Shown here: positions 1 to 8,022 of the stretch, one piece after another
Layout of the letters: the number at the start of each line of letters is the position of its first letter
Position numbering within the stretch: the first letter of the stretch is position 1
Program-made: the position numbers and the translations under genes
The notes under the pieces: generated by a model
What the model was told of the DNA's origin: nothing
The model's database searches: none
The model's input: the letters and a program-made list of their open reading frames with translations, nothing else
DNA from: Erythrobacter sp.
Lineage (GTDB): Bacteria; Pseudomonadota; Alphaproteobacteria; Sphingomonadales; Sphingomonadaceae
Assembly (NCBI GenBank): GCA_013001165.1
Contig: JABDNC010000285.1
Location: 1-45,911 of the forward strand
Length of the DNA: 45,911 nucleotides
Reading direction: 5' to 3'

Positions 1-1641
1 GACGCCACCATTCTTCGCGAATTCGACATGACGACCAAGCAGTTCGTCGAAGGCGGCTTCGTGATCGAAGAGAAGAGCCAGGGCGGCGTCAGCTGGGTCG
101 ACGAGAACACGCTGCTCGTGGGTCGCGATTTCGGCGAAGGCACCCTCACGGAAAGCGAATATCCCTTCACCACCCGCATGTGGACGCGCGGCACCGCATT
201 GGCAGATGCTCCGGAAATATTCCGCGGCGATGCCAAGGACGTGTCGGCAGGCGCCTATCACCTGCGCACGCCCGATGGCGAGATCCAGGCCCGCATCGCT
301 TATCGCGGTCTCTCGTTCCACGAACGCGCCTACTACCTCTGGAAAGACGACGAGTGGGTTCAGCTCGACCTGCCGAAGAAGGCCGGCCCGTACGGCATTC
401 TCGATGGCCACATGCTCTTTTCGACCGATGTCGATTGGGAAACCCAGGGACAGACTTTCCCCGCTGACTCGCTGATCGCGGTCGATCTGGAAGAATGGAA
501 AACCAATCCCAACGGTGCGACCAAGACGCTCGTTTGGGCGCCCGAGCAACGCCAGACCAAGCGCGGCGGCAATTCGACGGCCAACAGCGCCTACATGTCG
601 ATCCTCGACAATGTCGTGGGCAAGGTACTCAAGATCGACTTCGAGGACGGCGAATGGGTGAAGCGCGAAGTCGCCCTGCCCGACAACGCCACGCTTGGCG
701 TCTCGACCGCGTCCTCGGAATCCGACGAGATCATGTTCACCTCGACCGATTTCCTCACGCCAAGCACGCTCTGGTATACGGACGGCAGCGGCGATCCCGA
801 AGTGCTCAAGACCTCTCCCAGCTATTTCGATTCCACGGGCATGGAAGTCGAGCAGTTCGAGGCGACCAGCAAGGACGGGGCGAAGATCCCCTACTTCCTC
901 GTCAAGCCCAAGGGCATGGAGATGGACGGTACCACGCCGACGCTGCTGTACGGATATGGCGGTTTCCAGATCTCGCAGCTGCCGAGCTATCGTTCGCTTA
1001 CCGGCAAGCTCTGGCTCGAAAAGGGCGGCGCGTTCATTCTCGCCAACCTGCGCGGCGGCGGTGAGTTCGGCCCCGGCTGGCACCAGACCGCAATCCGCGA
1101 GAACAAGCAGCGCACCTGGGACGATTTCATCGCTGTCGGCCAGGATGTGGTAGAACGCGGGATCACCAATCCCGGCCAGCTCGGCATCCAAGGCGGCAGC
1201 CAAGGCGGCCTTCTGGTCGGCACGGCCTTTACGCAGGCTCCCGAAAGCTTCGATGCGGCGATCGTCGCGATCCCGCTGTTCGACATGCTGCGCTATCACC
1301 TGATCGGTCGCGGCGCTTCGTGGATCGGCGAATATGGCGATCCGCGCATTCCCGAACAGCGCGCATGGATCGAGGGCTATTCGCCCTACCAGAAGATCGT
1401 CGAAGGCGTGGACTACCCGGCTCCGTTCCTCTGGGCCTCGACAGCCGACGACCGCACGCACCCTGCCCATGCGCGCAAGGCTGCTGCCAAGCTCAAGGAG
1501 CTCGGCCAGGACTACTGGTATTTCGAGGACATGACCGGCGGCCATTCGGGCGGCGTCGACAATGAGCAGCGCGCCAAGCTCCAAGCCCTGCAGATGATCT
1601 ATCTGATGCAGCGCCTGATGGACGACAACGAGAGCGAATAG
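1..1641 (+). CDS. Prolyl oligopeptidase family serine peptidase (S9), 5' end outside window
   Basis: The reading frame is open from the first base (codons for DATILREFD precede the first in-window ATG at 28), so this is the C-terminal part of a longer gene. The visible part is 546 residues, against about 700 for family S9A. It shows the end of the beta-propeller and then the alpha/beta-hydrolase domain: the GGGEFGPGWHQ motif, the nucleophile elbow GGSQGGLLVG (serine near base 1198), the acid in the DDRTHPAHARK segment, and the catalytic His in GGHSGG near base 1540. Members hydrolyse short peptides, usually after proline; substrate is not readable here. A strong terminator follows 20 bp after the stop. 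Family call is secure; cellular location and signal peptide cannot be judged because the N-terminus is missing. Confidence 0.93.
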   Translation, partial: DATILREFDMTTKQFVEGGFVIEEKSQGGVSWVDENTLLVGRDFGEGTLTESEYPFTTRMWTRGTALADAPEIFRGDAKDVSAGAYHLRTPDGEIQARIAYRGLSFHERAYYLWKDDEWVQLDLPKKAGPYGILDGHMLFSTDVDWETQGQTFPADSLIAVDLEEWKTNPNGATKTLVWAPEQRQTKRGGNSTANSAYMSILDNVVGKVLKIDFEDGEWVKREVALPDNATLGVSTASSESDEIMFTSTDFLTPSTLWYTDGSGDPEVLKTSPSYFDSTGMEVEQFEATSKDGAKIPYFLVKPKGMEMDGTTPTLLYGYGGFQISQLPSYRSLTGKLWLEKGGAFILANLRGGGEFGPGWHQTAIRENKQRTWDDFIAVGQDVVERGITNPGQLGIQGGSQGGLLVGTAFTQAPESFDAAIVAIPLFDMLRYHLIGRGASWIGEYGDPRIPEQRAWIEGYSPYQKIVEGVDYPAPFLWASTADDRTHPAHARKAAAKLKELGQDYWYFEDMTGGHSGGVDNEQRAKLQALQMIYLMQRLMDDNESE

Positions 1642-1660
1642 GCTTTCGCTCAGGACACAG

Positions 1661-1696
1661 AAAAGGGGCGGCCCCGCGCTGGGGCCGCCCCTTTTT
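1661..1696. terminator. Rho-independent terminator, bidirectional
   Basis: Perfect GC-rich stem AAAAGGGGCGGCCCC / GGGGCCGCCCCTTTTT around a 5-nt loop (GCGCT). A-tract on one side and T-tract on the other let it end both the rightward peptidase gene and the leftward SOUL gene, which converge here. Confidence 0.93.
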
Positions 1697-1710
1697 CGTT
1701 GTCTTGAGAG

Positions 1711-2340
1711 CTATCTGATCGGGATCATGACCTCGTTGCGGCGCATGCGAGCCGGAACGCGCGGCGCATCGTAGAAGGCGTATTCCGGCGCACCGGCTGC
1801 CTCCAGCCCTTGCTCCTCCATCCAGCGGCGAAGGAATCCTTCCATCTTCTCGAGATCCTCCTGTCGCCCCCAGCCGTCGAATTTGACGCTGGCCATCTTG
1901 CGAGCTGGGATTTCGATCAGCGTTATGTCCGAAGGCGGCTCGGGCAGGGTCTCCATCGTGTAGCTTTCGGGCATAACGAAACGCGTATTCCAGCTGCCCG
2001 TATCCTCACCCTCGCCGATGGTGACGGGAGAAGTCATTGCGATCTTTTCAGCCTGCTTGCGGATGACCGGGGTTGTCATTCCGATAGGTGCACGCCCGTC
2101 CTCCTGCGCGAAGATATAGGCTGCGAGCCGGCGGAAACCGGCATTCATGGCGCGCATCCGATCACCGGTGTGCGTTACCTCGGCGACGATCATCGGTTCG
2201 TATTCGCGTACCTCGAAGGCGCCCTGCTGGGCGACGAGCTCGAATGCGGGCTCGTCGCTGTAGCGGCCCTGCGCATAGGCTGCGGTGCCTGCAAGCAGTG
2301 CCGCACCCAGGCCAATCGCAAGATATTTCGCTTTTACCAT
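1711..2340 (-). CDS. SOUL-family heme-binding protein, exported
   Basis: 209 residues from the ATG at 2340. Upstream ATGs at 2349 and 2358 are in frame, but AGAGG lies 9 nt before 2340 and abuts the upstream ATGs, so 2340 is favoured. Residues 1-22 form a signal peptide (MVKAKYLAIG..., cleavage after AYA). The rest matches the SOUL/HBP fold: FEVREYEPMIVAEV near the start, then R..AAYIF, MTTPV, KIAMTSPV, the hallmark block of paired 'MT.PV' strands. Family members bind heme or tetrapyrroles; a catalytic role is not established. It converges on the peptidase gene across a shared terminator. The HNH gene and glmU lie upstream on the same strand, about 70 bp away. Confidence 0.88.
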   Translation of the reverse strand: MVKAKYLAIGLGAALLAGTAAYAQGRYSDEPAFELVAQQGAFEVREYEPMIVAEVTHTGDRMRAMNAGFRRLAAYIFAQEDGRAPIGMTTPVIRKQAEKIAMTSPVTIGEGEDTGSWNTRFVMPESYTMETLPEPPSDITLIEIPARKMASVKFDGWGRQEDLEKMEGFLRRWMEEQGLEAAGAPEYAFYDAPRVPARMRRNEVMIPIR

Positions 2341-2409
2341 TTCCGACATCCTCTGCATGACTTTATCAGACAGCAGTTACGCAGCCGCTTCGTTCCCGGA
2401 TGCATCGGG

Positions 2410-2682
2410 TCACTTGCGCGTCGGGGCATGGAAATCGGGCGGCTTCCCGGCAATCCAGCGCAGGAACTTCTCAATCGCCTCGTTTTCTATCAGCGACTCA
2501 CGGTCTTCGCCGATCCGCGCCAGTTGGGCATTGGTGAAGTTGGCATGGATCGCCTGGTGGCAGATCGGATGGACGGGGACCGTGAAGCGCCCCTTCTTCG
2601 ACTTGGGAATCGGGTGATGGTACTGGACCCGCGTGCCGATGGGCCGCTCGCAAAGCCAGCAGGTGGTCCGGCCCTCGCTCAG
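2410..2682 (-). CDS. Small HNH-type zinc/nuclease-fold protein, probable CTG start
   Basis: A 90-residue protein that has no ATG, GTG or TTG near its N-terminus. Sequence features: a C-x2-C knuckle (TCWLCERPIG, residues 7-16), the HH pair in QYHHPIPKSK (residues 20-29) and PVHPICHQAIH (36-46), the ββα-metal layout of HNH proteins with Cys-Cys plus His ligands. The CTG at 2682 sits in a CTGA overlap with the glmU stop, and a GGAG at 2691-2694 lies 8 nt upstream, so CTG initiation coupled to glmU is the best reading. Small HNH proteins can be nucleases; activity on DNA is inferred from the fold only. The tail ends ...GKPPDFHAPTRK. It was too short and lacked a standard start, so routine callers may miss it. 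Confidence 0.75.
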   Translation of the reverse strand: MSEGRTTCWLCERPIGTRVQYHHPIPKSKKGRFTVPVHPICHQAIHANFTNAQLARIGEDRESLIENEAIEKFLRWIAGKPPDFHAPTRK

Positions 2683-4046
2683 CCCTTCTTCTCCGACGCT
2701 TTCTTCTTTTTCATCGTGTCGTGAAAGCGGTCGGCCCAGCCCGGTTTGACCAGCTGTTCGGCGCGAACCATGCGCAGCTCGCCAGCTGCAACGTCGCGAC
2801 TGACAGCGCTTCCCGCGGCAACGATCGCATCAGCACCGATTTCGACCGGCGCGATTAGCGAACTGTTGCTGCCGATGAAGGCGCGCTCGCCGATCTTGGT
2901 CTGGTATTTGAAATAGCCGTCGTAATTGCAGGTGATCGTGCCGGCGCCGATGTTCGCCCCTGCCCCGACCGTCGCATCGCCGAGATAGGTCAGGTGATTG
3001 GCTTTGGCGCCCTCGCCCAGCGTCGCCTTCTTCATCTCGACGAAATTGCCGACCTTGCTGCCCTTCTCCATCACGGCGCCCGGGCGCAGGCGGGCGTACG
3101 GACCGACTTCGCAATCCTGGCCGACGTGCGCGCCTTCGAGATGGCTGAAAGCACGAATGCGCGTGCCACTTTCCACCTTCACGCCGGGCGCGAAGACGAC
3201 GTTCGGCTCGACCGTGACGTCGGGAGCGAGGTCGGTGTCGTAGCTGAAGAAAACCGTCTCGGGCGCCTTCAATGTCACGCCGTTCTCCAGCGCTTCCTCG
3301 CGCTTCAAATCCTGCCACTGGCGTTCCGCGGCTGCCAGTTCCTTGCGCGAATTGATACCGACCACTTCGTGCGGGCGATCGGTGACCACGGCGGCGCAGG
3401 TCTTGCCGTCCTTCACCGCTACATTGACGATGTCGGGCAGGTAGTATTCGCCCTGCGCATTGTCGTTGTCGACACGGTCGAGCAGGTCGAACAGGACCTC
3501 GGCGCGCGCAGCCATCAGGCCCGAATTGCACAGGCGGCAGGCGCGCTCGGCTTCGTTGGCGTCCTTGAACTCGACCATCTTCTCGATGGTCATGTCACGG
3601 TGCGTGATTACCCGGCCGTATTGAAGCGCATCCTCCGGTTCGAAGCCCAGCACCACCACGGCAGGCGCATCGGCAGCGCGCAGGCGGGTGAGCATGTCGT
3701 TCATGGTCGAACTCTTGATGAAAGGCGCATCGCCCAAAAGCATCACGACATCGCCATCGAACCCGGCGAGCGCTTCCTTGGCCTGCGCAACCGCATGACC
3801 GGTGCCAAGCTGCGGTTCCTGCACCACGCATTCCGCGCGCTCGCCCAGCTGGCCGATGACCTGTTCGCGCTCGTCACCGACAATCACGATGGTCCGTGCC
3901 GGCGAAAGCTCTTCGACCGAGGCCATCAGGTGCTCGATGATCGGTCGGCCCGCGATATTGTGGAGGACCTTGTGCAGGCCGCTCTTGAGGCGGGTGCCCT
4001 TGCCGGCAGCAAGGATGACGGCGGCGAAATCGCGGGTGTTGCTCAT
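2679..4046 (-). CDS. glmU: Bifunctional UDP-N-acetylglucosamine pyrophosphorylase / glucosamine-1-phosphate N-acetyltransferase
   Basis: GlmU makes UDP-GlcNAc in the cytoplasm in two steps: acetylation of glucosamine-1-phosphate, then uridylylation with UTP. This feeds peptidoglycan and lipid A. The protein is 455 residues, the usual length. The N-terminal nucleotidyltransferase domain has LAAGKGTR at residues 12-19 and KVLH; the C-terminal half is a left-handed beta-helix of hexapeptide repeats with the acetyltransferase block HLTYLGDATVGAGANIGAG. Start chosen at ATG 4046 (MSNTRDFAAVILAAG); an in-frame ATG at 4067 would add seven residues and cannot be excluded, since neither has a strong ribosome binding site. 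The 3' end overlaps the HNH gene (CTGA). Divergent from gph across about 60 bp. Confidence 0.97.
   Translation of the reverse strand: MSNTRDFAAVILAAGKGTRLKSGLHKVLHNIAGRPIIEHLMASVEELSPARTIVIVGDEREQVIGQLGERAECVVQEPQLGTGHAVAQAKEALAGFDGDVVMLLGDAPFIKSSTMNDMLTRLRAADAPAVVVLGFEPEDALQYGRVITHRDMTIEKMVEFKDANEAERACRLCNSGLMAARAEVLFDLLDRVDNDNAQGEYYLPDIVNVAVKDGKTCAAVVTDRPHEVVGINSRKELAAAERQWQDLKREEALENGVTLKAPETVFFSYDTDLAPDVTVEPNVVFAPGVKVESGTRIRAFSHLEGAHVGQDCEVGPYARLRPGAVMEKGSKVGNFVEMKKATLGEGAKANHLTYLGDATVGAGANIGAGTITCNYDGYFKYQTKIGERAFIGSNSSLIAPVEIGADAIVAAGSAVSRDVAAGELRMVRAEQLVKPGWADRFHDTMKKKKASEKKG
2691..2694 (-). promoter_or_regulatory. Ribosome binding site deciding the CTG start of the HNH gene
   Basis: GGAG on the minus strand, inside the last codons of glmU, followed by 8 nt (AAGAAGGG) and then CTG at 2682-2680. 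No other start codon in this frame is served by a Shine-Dalgarno sequence. Confidence 0.6.
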
Positions 4047-4107
4047 GAAAAGGGGCCATGCCACCATTCGCTTGCAGTTTGAAGAACCATCCTGCACTCG
4101 GAGGGCG

Positions 4108-4791
4108 ATGACCGGCTTTCCCTTCGATATCGTCGCCTTCGACCTCGACGGCACCCTGCTCGAAACGCACCGCGACCTCGGTACGGCTGTGAACCATGCG
4201 CTGGACATCGGAGGCTTCGACCCCGTCCCGATCGACAGCGCGACCGACCTGATCGGCGGCGGCGCCAAGATCATGCTCAAGCAGGCGATCGACTTGCAGG
4301 GCGGGCTGGCGGAGGATGAATTCCGCAAGCTCTACAAGGAGATGCTGGGATATTATTCCCGGAACAACGCGGTCCACACGCGCCCCTATCCCCACGCGGT
4401 CGAGACGCTCGAAGCGCTGTGCGGACGCGGGGTGCGCATGGCGGTGGTCACGAACAAGTTCGAAAGCTTTGCCACCGATATCCTCCAGACGCTTGGGCTG
4501 GCGAGCAGGTTCGAGATTATCGTGGGCGGCGACAGCCTCGGCAAAGGCCCCGACGGGAAGCACCGCGCCAAACCGGCTCCGGACCCGATCTGGCACGCCC
4601 GCGAGGCCTGCGGCGGTGGAAGCATCGCCTTTGTCGGCGACAGCAGCTACGATGTGAAAGCCGCGCGAGCAGCCGGCGTCCCGGTAATCGCGGCGGCTTA
4701 TGGCTATTGCGATGCCCCGGCAGCGGAACTTGGCGCCGACGCAGCGATTGATTCGCTAGAAGGCCTCATTCCCGCCCTCGAACGCCTCTAA
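4108..4791 (+). CDS. gph: Phosphoglycolate phosphatase-like HAD hydrolase
   Basis: 227 residues, HAD superfamily subclass with an alpha-helical cap. Motif I is FDLDGTLLET (nucleophile Asp12, acid Asp14), motif II lies at VVTNK, motif III around HRAKPAPDP and motif IV at FVGDSSYDVKAARAAG. This set and the length fit Gph, which dephosphorylates 2-phosphoglycolate arising from DNA repair or oxygenase side reactions. Related HAD phosphatases share the motifs, so substrate is inferred. Start at ATG 4108, with GGAGG at 4100-4104; longer upstream frames run through the glmU 5' region and are rejected. glmU is divergent. Confidence 0.88.
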   Translation: MTGFPFDIVAFDLDGTLLETHRDLGTAVNHALDIGGFDPVPIDSATDLIGGGAKIMLKQAIDLQGGLAEDEFRKLYKEMLGYYSRNNAVHTRPYPHAVETLEALCGRGVRMAVVTNKFESFATDILQTLGLASRFEIIVGGDSLGKGPDGKHRAKPAPDPIWHAREACGGGSIAFVGDSSYDVKAARAAGVPVIAAAYGYCDAPAAELGADAAIDSLEGLIPALERL

Positions 4792-4875
4792 GAGCCCGCA
4801 CTGCCCCTACGGCATCGGGCATGGCCGCTCGCAGTATTGCAAGTGCGAAGGGAACGTGGCAGTCCGCTTCGCCAA

Positions 4876-4897
4876 TTGACCTTTACGTAAACGACAA
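4876..4897 (+). promoter_or_regulatory. Palindromic operator, LiuR/MerR-type acyl-CoA catabolism motif
   Basis: A perfect 10-bp palindrome TTTACGTAAA at 4882-4891 is flanked symmetrically by TTGAC on the left and GACAA on the right. From memory, this resembles the palindromes assigned to LiuR, a MerR-family regulator of branched-chain amino acid and acyl-CoA breakdown in proteobacteria. It lies 21 bp before the ATG of an acyl-CoA-type dehydrogenase gene, a fitting target. Assignment to a particular regulator is inference. Confidence 0.55.
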
Positions 4898-4918
4898 ACA
4901 ACCAAGCAGGAGCCCCCC

Positions 4919-5848
4919 ATGACCATCGACTTCAAGGACAAGGTAGCCATCGTCACCGGCGCAGGCGGCGGTCTGGGCCGCGAATACGCGCTCGAACTCG
5001 CACGCCGCGGCGCGAAGGTCGTCGTCAACGACCTCGGCGGTGCGCGCGACGGCACCGGCCACTCCGACATGGCCCTCCAGGTCGTCGAGGAAATCGAGAA
5101 GATGGGCGGCGAGGCAATGTCGAACGGCGGCAGCGTCACCGAATACGACCAGATGGAAAAGATGGTTGCCGACGCCAAGCAGAAGTGGGGCGGCGTGCAC
5201 ATCCTGCTCAACAACGCAGGCGTCCTGCGCGACAAGACCTTCGCGAAGATGAGCCCGGAAGACTTCGAGTTCGTCCTCAAGGTCCACCTGACCGGCTCGG
5301 CTTTCGTCACCAAAGCGTGCTGGGAAACCTTCCGCGAGCAGGCCTATGGCCGCATAATGATGACCGCGTCGTCGACCGGCCTGTTCGGCAACTTCGGCCA
5401 GGCGAACTACGGCGCGGCGAAACTGGGTCTTGCGGGCCTTACCAAGACGCTCGCGCTCGAAGGTGCGAAGTACAACATCAAGGTCAACACGCTCTCGCCT
5501 GTTGCAGGTACGCGCATGACCGAAGACCTCTTCCCTGAAGAAGCCTTCAAGCTGTTCGATCCGGTGAACGTGGTTCCGGCAGCCCTCTTCCTCGTCAGTG
5601 AAGACGCGCCCACCAATGCCATCGTCGGCGCCGGTGCCGGTGGCTACCACTCGGCATGGACCGTCATGAACGATGCCGTCTGGCTGCCCGATGGTGAGCG
5701 TACGGTCGAAGGCTTCGCCGCCAATTGGGACAAGATCAGCGAGTTTTCGAACCTCAAGGCCCCGCAGTCGGGCAGCGAGCAGTCGGGCGCGATCCTGACC
5801 GCCATGCAGAAGGTCACCGGAACCGGCCCGAGCAGCGCACGCGGGTAA
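4919..5848 (+). CDS. SDR-family (3R)-hydroxyacyl-CoA dehydrogenase (MFE-2-like domain)
   Basis: 309 residues. Classical SDR features: cofactor loop TGAGGGLG (residues 13-20), NNAG near residue 98, catalytic Ser in MTASSTGLFG, and Tyr/Lys in ANYGAAKLG near residue 163. The stretch VVVNDLGGARDG and the GNFGQANYGAAKLGL block match the dehydrogenase domain of peroxisomal multifunctional enzyme type 2, which oxidises (3R)-hydroxyacyl-CoA with NAD+ in beta-oxidation. The hydratase domain of MFE-2 is absent, so it is a stand-alone dehydrogenase with an extra C-terminal tail (about 60 residues). AGGAG sits 6 nt before the ATG. A LiuR-like operator precedes it, and a terminator follows, so it is probably monocistronic. 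Chain-length preference is unknown. Confidence 0.87.
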   Translation: MTIDFKDKVAIVTGAGGGLGREYALELARRGAKVVVNDLGGARDGTGHSDMALQVVEEIEKMGGEAMSNGGSVTEYDQMEKMVADAKQKWGGVHILLNNAGVLRDKTFAKMSPEDFEFVLKVHLTGSAFVTKACWETFREQAYGRIMMTASSTGLFGNFGQANYGAAKLGLAGLTKTLALEGAKYNIKVNTLSPVAGTRMTEDLFPEEAFKLFDPVNVVPAALFLVSEDAPTNAIVGAGAGGYHSAWTVMNDAVWLPDGERTVEGFAANWDKISEFSNLKAPQSGSEQSGAILTAMQKVTGTGPSSARG

Positions 5849-5867
5849 AACCGGCAATAACCGATTG

Positions 5868-5907
5868 AAAAAGCCCCCGCTGCATAGCAATATGCGGCGG
5901 GGTTTTT
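5868..5907 (+). terminator. Rho-independent terminator after the SDR gene
   Basis: Stem AAAAAGCCCCCGCTGCAT paired to ATGCGGCGGGGTTTTT (one mismatch) around a short loop, ending in T5. It lies 19 bp after the SDR stop and just before the next gene. Confidence 0.92.
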
Positions 5908-5922
5908 CTTTGGGGGGTTGCC

Positions 5923-6750
5923 ATGGATCTCGACAAGAACTTGCGCACGCTGCGCAAGACGTCGCTCGTTGTTACGATTTTGTCTTTCATCGTCATAATC
6001 GCCGGACTCGTCCAACTCGGACTGGGCGGGATAGCAGTGAAGCAGGAATACGAGCGGATCGCCGAAGTCGAGGCGATGATCGGCCAGCCCTCGAACTACT
6101 ATGGCTACCAGCGGCAATATCGCGAACTGCAGGCAAGGTATAACCGCTCGAGCAGCGCGTTTTTCCTCGAGGGACGCTTCCTTCCTTCGGACGAAAACCT
6201 TGCGCCGGATGCTCCCGGAGTGATTACTTTCGGTGTCTTTCTGGCATCGACCTTCGCCTTCCTCATCGCCGCAATGCTCTGGGTGTACCGCGCCCATGCC
6301 AATCTGCGCGACGTCGGAATCAGGGCGAAATACGGGCTAGGCCGCGCGGTATCCTCCTATCTCATCCCTCTCGCAAACCTCATGCTTCCCTTCGAAGCCA
6401 TGCGCGAACTCTACAATCGCAGCGAGGGTGAAGGAGACGATTTCGCCCATTCGACGGTCGAGAACGTCACGGCATGGTGGACGTCGGTGATCGTCGGCCT
6501 CCTGATCCTTAGCGCAATGATCGTGAAATTCGCGCTCGATGCGGCGACCAATCTCATAATCATGACGCCGATCTGGATGGAGTTCGTGATCCTGAGCTTC
6601 GCAATCGTGCTGCTGCTCGGTTCAGCCTATCTCTTCGCGAACCTGACGCGCAAGATCACGCAGGCGCAAATGGAAATCCTGCCGCAGATTGAACCGCAGG
6701 TGGTCGAGGAAGAAGCGCCGTCGCGACCCACGGTGAACATCATCGGGTGA
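5923..6750 (+). CDS. DUF4328 membrane protein
   Basis: 275 residues with four predicted membrane segments (about 14-36, 100-122, 183-206 and 212-242). Between segments 2 and 3 sits the DUF4328 signature: WVYRAHANLRDVG followed by a Pro/Asn-rich turn (LIPLANLMLPFEAMRELYNRS). The function of this family is not known. A loop of about 60 residues after segment 1 is predicted to face the periplasm, and the C-terminus is short and acidic. TGG GGGG-rich sequence before the ATG is the only ribosome-binding candidate. The gene starts 15 bp after the preceding terminator and has its own transcription unit; the next gene has a separate promoter. Confidence 0.82.
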   Translation: MDLDKNLRTLRKTSLVVTILSFIVIIAGLVQLGLGGIAVKQEYERIAEVEAMIGQPSNYYGYQRQYRELQARYNRSSSAFFLEGRFLPSDENLAPDAPGVITFGVFLASTFAFLIAAMLWVYRAHANLRDVGIRAKYGLGRAVSSYLIPLANLMLPFEAMRELYNRSEGEGDDFAHSTVENVTAWWTSVIVGLLILSAMIVKFALDAATNLIIMTPIWMEFVILSFAIVLLLGSAYLFANLTRKITQAQMEILPQIEPQVVEEEAPSRPTVNIIG

Positions 6751-6761
6751 AGCTAGGCGTA

Positions 6762-6790
6762 TTGACGTATTAATACAGTAGGCGTATCAC
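6762..6790 (+). promoter_or_regulatory. Predicted sigma-70-type promoter with operator-like repeats
   Basis: TTGACG (6762-6767), a 17-bp spacer and TATCAC (6785-6790). The spacer contains a perfect palindrome GTATTAATAC (6767-6776), and the 8-mer AGGCGTAT occurs at 6756 and again at 6780. The placement suggests regulated expression of the membrane protein gene that starts at 6822. Confidence 0.5.
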
Positions 6791-6821
6791 CCGCACCATT
6801 CTTCAATGGGGAGAGATTGGC

Positions 6822-7961
6822 ATGTATAGCCAGGAAGACCTGAATTCAGCCGTCGCGGCGGGCGCGATCAGCGCCGAAGCTGCGGACGCACTGCGCGCGC
6901 ACACGGCGGCACAGCGCGATGCACTACCCGCCGACGCCGAGCATTTCCGGCTCATCACCGGCTTCAACGACATCTTCGTCTCGATCGGCGTGGTCATCAT
7001 GCTCGTCGCGATGGGGGCAATCGGCCAAGCACTGGCCGGGGTGATCTACCCGATTCCCGAATGGACGCCCAATGCAGCGGACAATTGGTGGATCGAGACC
7101 CGCGAACAACGCAATATGGCGCAGGGCGTCGCCCTGTCGCTCGCTGCTCTCTTCGTTGCGGGCACGGCATGGTTCCTTGCCGAATTCTTCACCCGCAAAC
7201 GTCGTATGGCTCTGCCCAGCATCATCCTCCTTCTCGCCTTCGTCGGCGGGGTCATGGCGACGCTTACCGGCGTTGTCGTCGGCTGGCTTACGCCGCAGGG
7301 TGACGAGCAGGCCGCACTCGGCTTCTCATTGCTCGCCGTGGCCGCACTGATCACGGCTGGCGCTGCATGGCTCCACTGGCGCCGTTTCATGGTGCCGATC
7401 ACCATTGCTGCAGGGACCGGCGCGGTCGCCGCAACTGCAATCCTGCTGCTGGTGGCGATCATCGGCCCGAACGCCTCGAACATCGAGACCGTAATTCTCA
7501 GCCTCGTGTTCGTCGCTGGCCTCGTGATTTTCGCTTTCGCCATGCGCTGGGACATGAGCGACCCTCGCCGCGAAACGCGCCGCAGCGACGTGGCCTTCTG
7601 GCTGCACCTACTCGCCGCACCGATGATCGCACACCCGATCTTCGCGCTGCTGGGTGTGACCGATGGCGACAATATCGGTGCGGGCGCTGCGGTGGCCGTG
7701 CTCGCGGTCTACATCGCTTTCGGCCTGATCGCTCTGGCGATCGACCGCCGCGCTCTGCTCGTTTCGGCCCTCGCCTACGTGCTCATCGCGCTGGCCTATC
7801 TCTTCCGCGAATTCGGCGCGGTCGAGCTGACCTTCGCGCTGACCGCACTGGTCATCGGCTCCGCCCTGCTCTCGCTGAGCGCACTGTGGACACCGATCCG
7901 CCGTGCGGTCGTGAAGGGGCTGCCGGGTGACATGCAGGCACGGCTTCCGGCCACCGCCTGA
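6822..7961 (+). CDS. Polytopic membrane protein of unknown function (DUF2157-like N-terminus)
   Basis: 379 residues. The first 45 residues are soluble and helical (EDLNSAVAAGAISAEAADAL), the kind of 'sequence end of a short recognition helix' seen at the start of DUF2157 proteins. About ten membrane segments follow, the first near residue 50 and the last near 345. There is no catalytic motif I can name. A good ribosome binding site (GGGGAGA, 6808-6814) precedes the ATG, and a promoter with repeats lies 32 bp upstream. A terminator follows after 25 bp, so it is monocistronic. The DUF2157 link is tentative; the membrane topology is clear. Confidence 0.75.
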   Translation: MYSQEDLNSAVAAGAISAEAADALRAHTAAQRDALPADAEHFRLITGFNDIFVSIGVVIMLVAMGAIGQALAGVIYPIPEWTPNAADNWWIETREQRNMAQGVALSLAALFVAGTAWFLAEFFTRKRRMALPSIILLLAFVGGVMATLTGVVVGWLTPQGDEQAALGFSLLAVAALITAGAAWLHWRRFMVPITIAAGTGAVAATAILLLVAIIGPNASNIETVILSLVFVAGLVIFAFAMRWDMSDPRRETRRSDVAFWLHLLAAPMIAHPIFALLGVTDGDNIGAGAAVAVLAVYIAFGLIALAIDRRALLVSALAYVLIALAYLFREFGAVELTFALTALVIGSALLSLSALWTPIRRAVVKGLPGDMQARLPATA

Positions 7962-7985
7962 CACGACACACGAAGCTGATCGGAG

Positions 7986-8015
7986 AAGGCTCGCACTGCG
8001 GTGCGGGCCTTTTCT
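7986..8015 (+). terminator. Rho-independent terminator
   Basis: GGCTCGCAC and GTGCGGGCC pair around the tetraloop TGCG (one mismatch), followed by TTTTCTTTT. It separates the membrane protein gene from the convergent DUF2794 gene. Confidence 0.88.
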
Positions 8016-8022
8016 TTTGCGC

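Noticed and set aside
2994-4082. A 362-residue plus-strand frame opposite glmU
   Set aside because: glmU is complete on the other strand, with all motifs; the frame shows no domain.
3802-4107. An N-terminal extension of gph from 3802
   Set aside because: It is antisense to glmU and would put 100 unrelated residues before the HAD motif; a Shine-Dalgarno sequence supports 4108.
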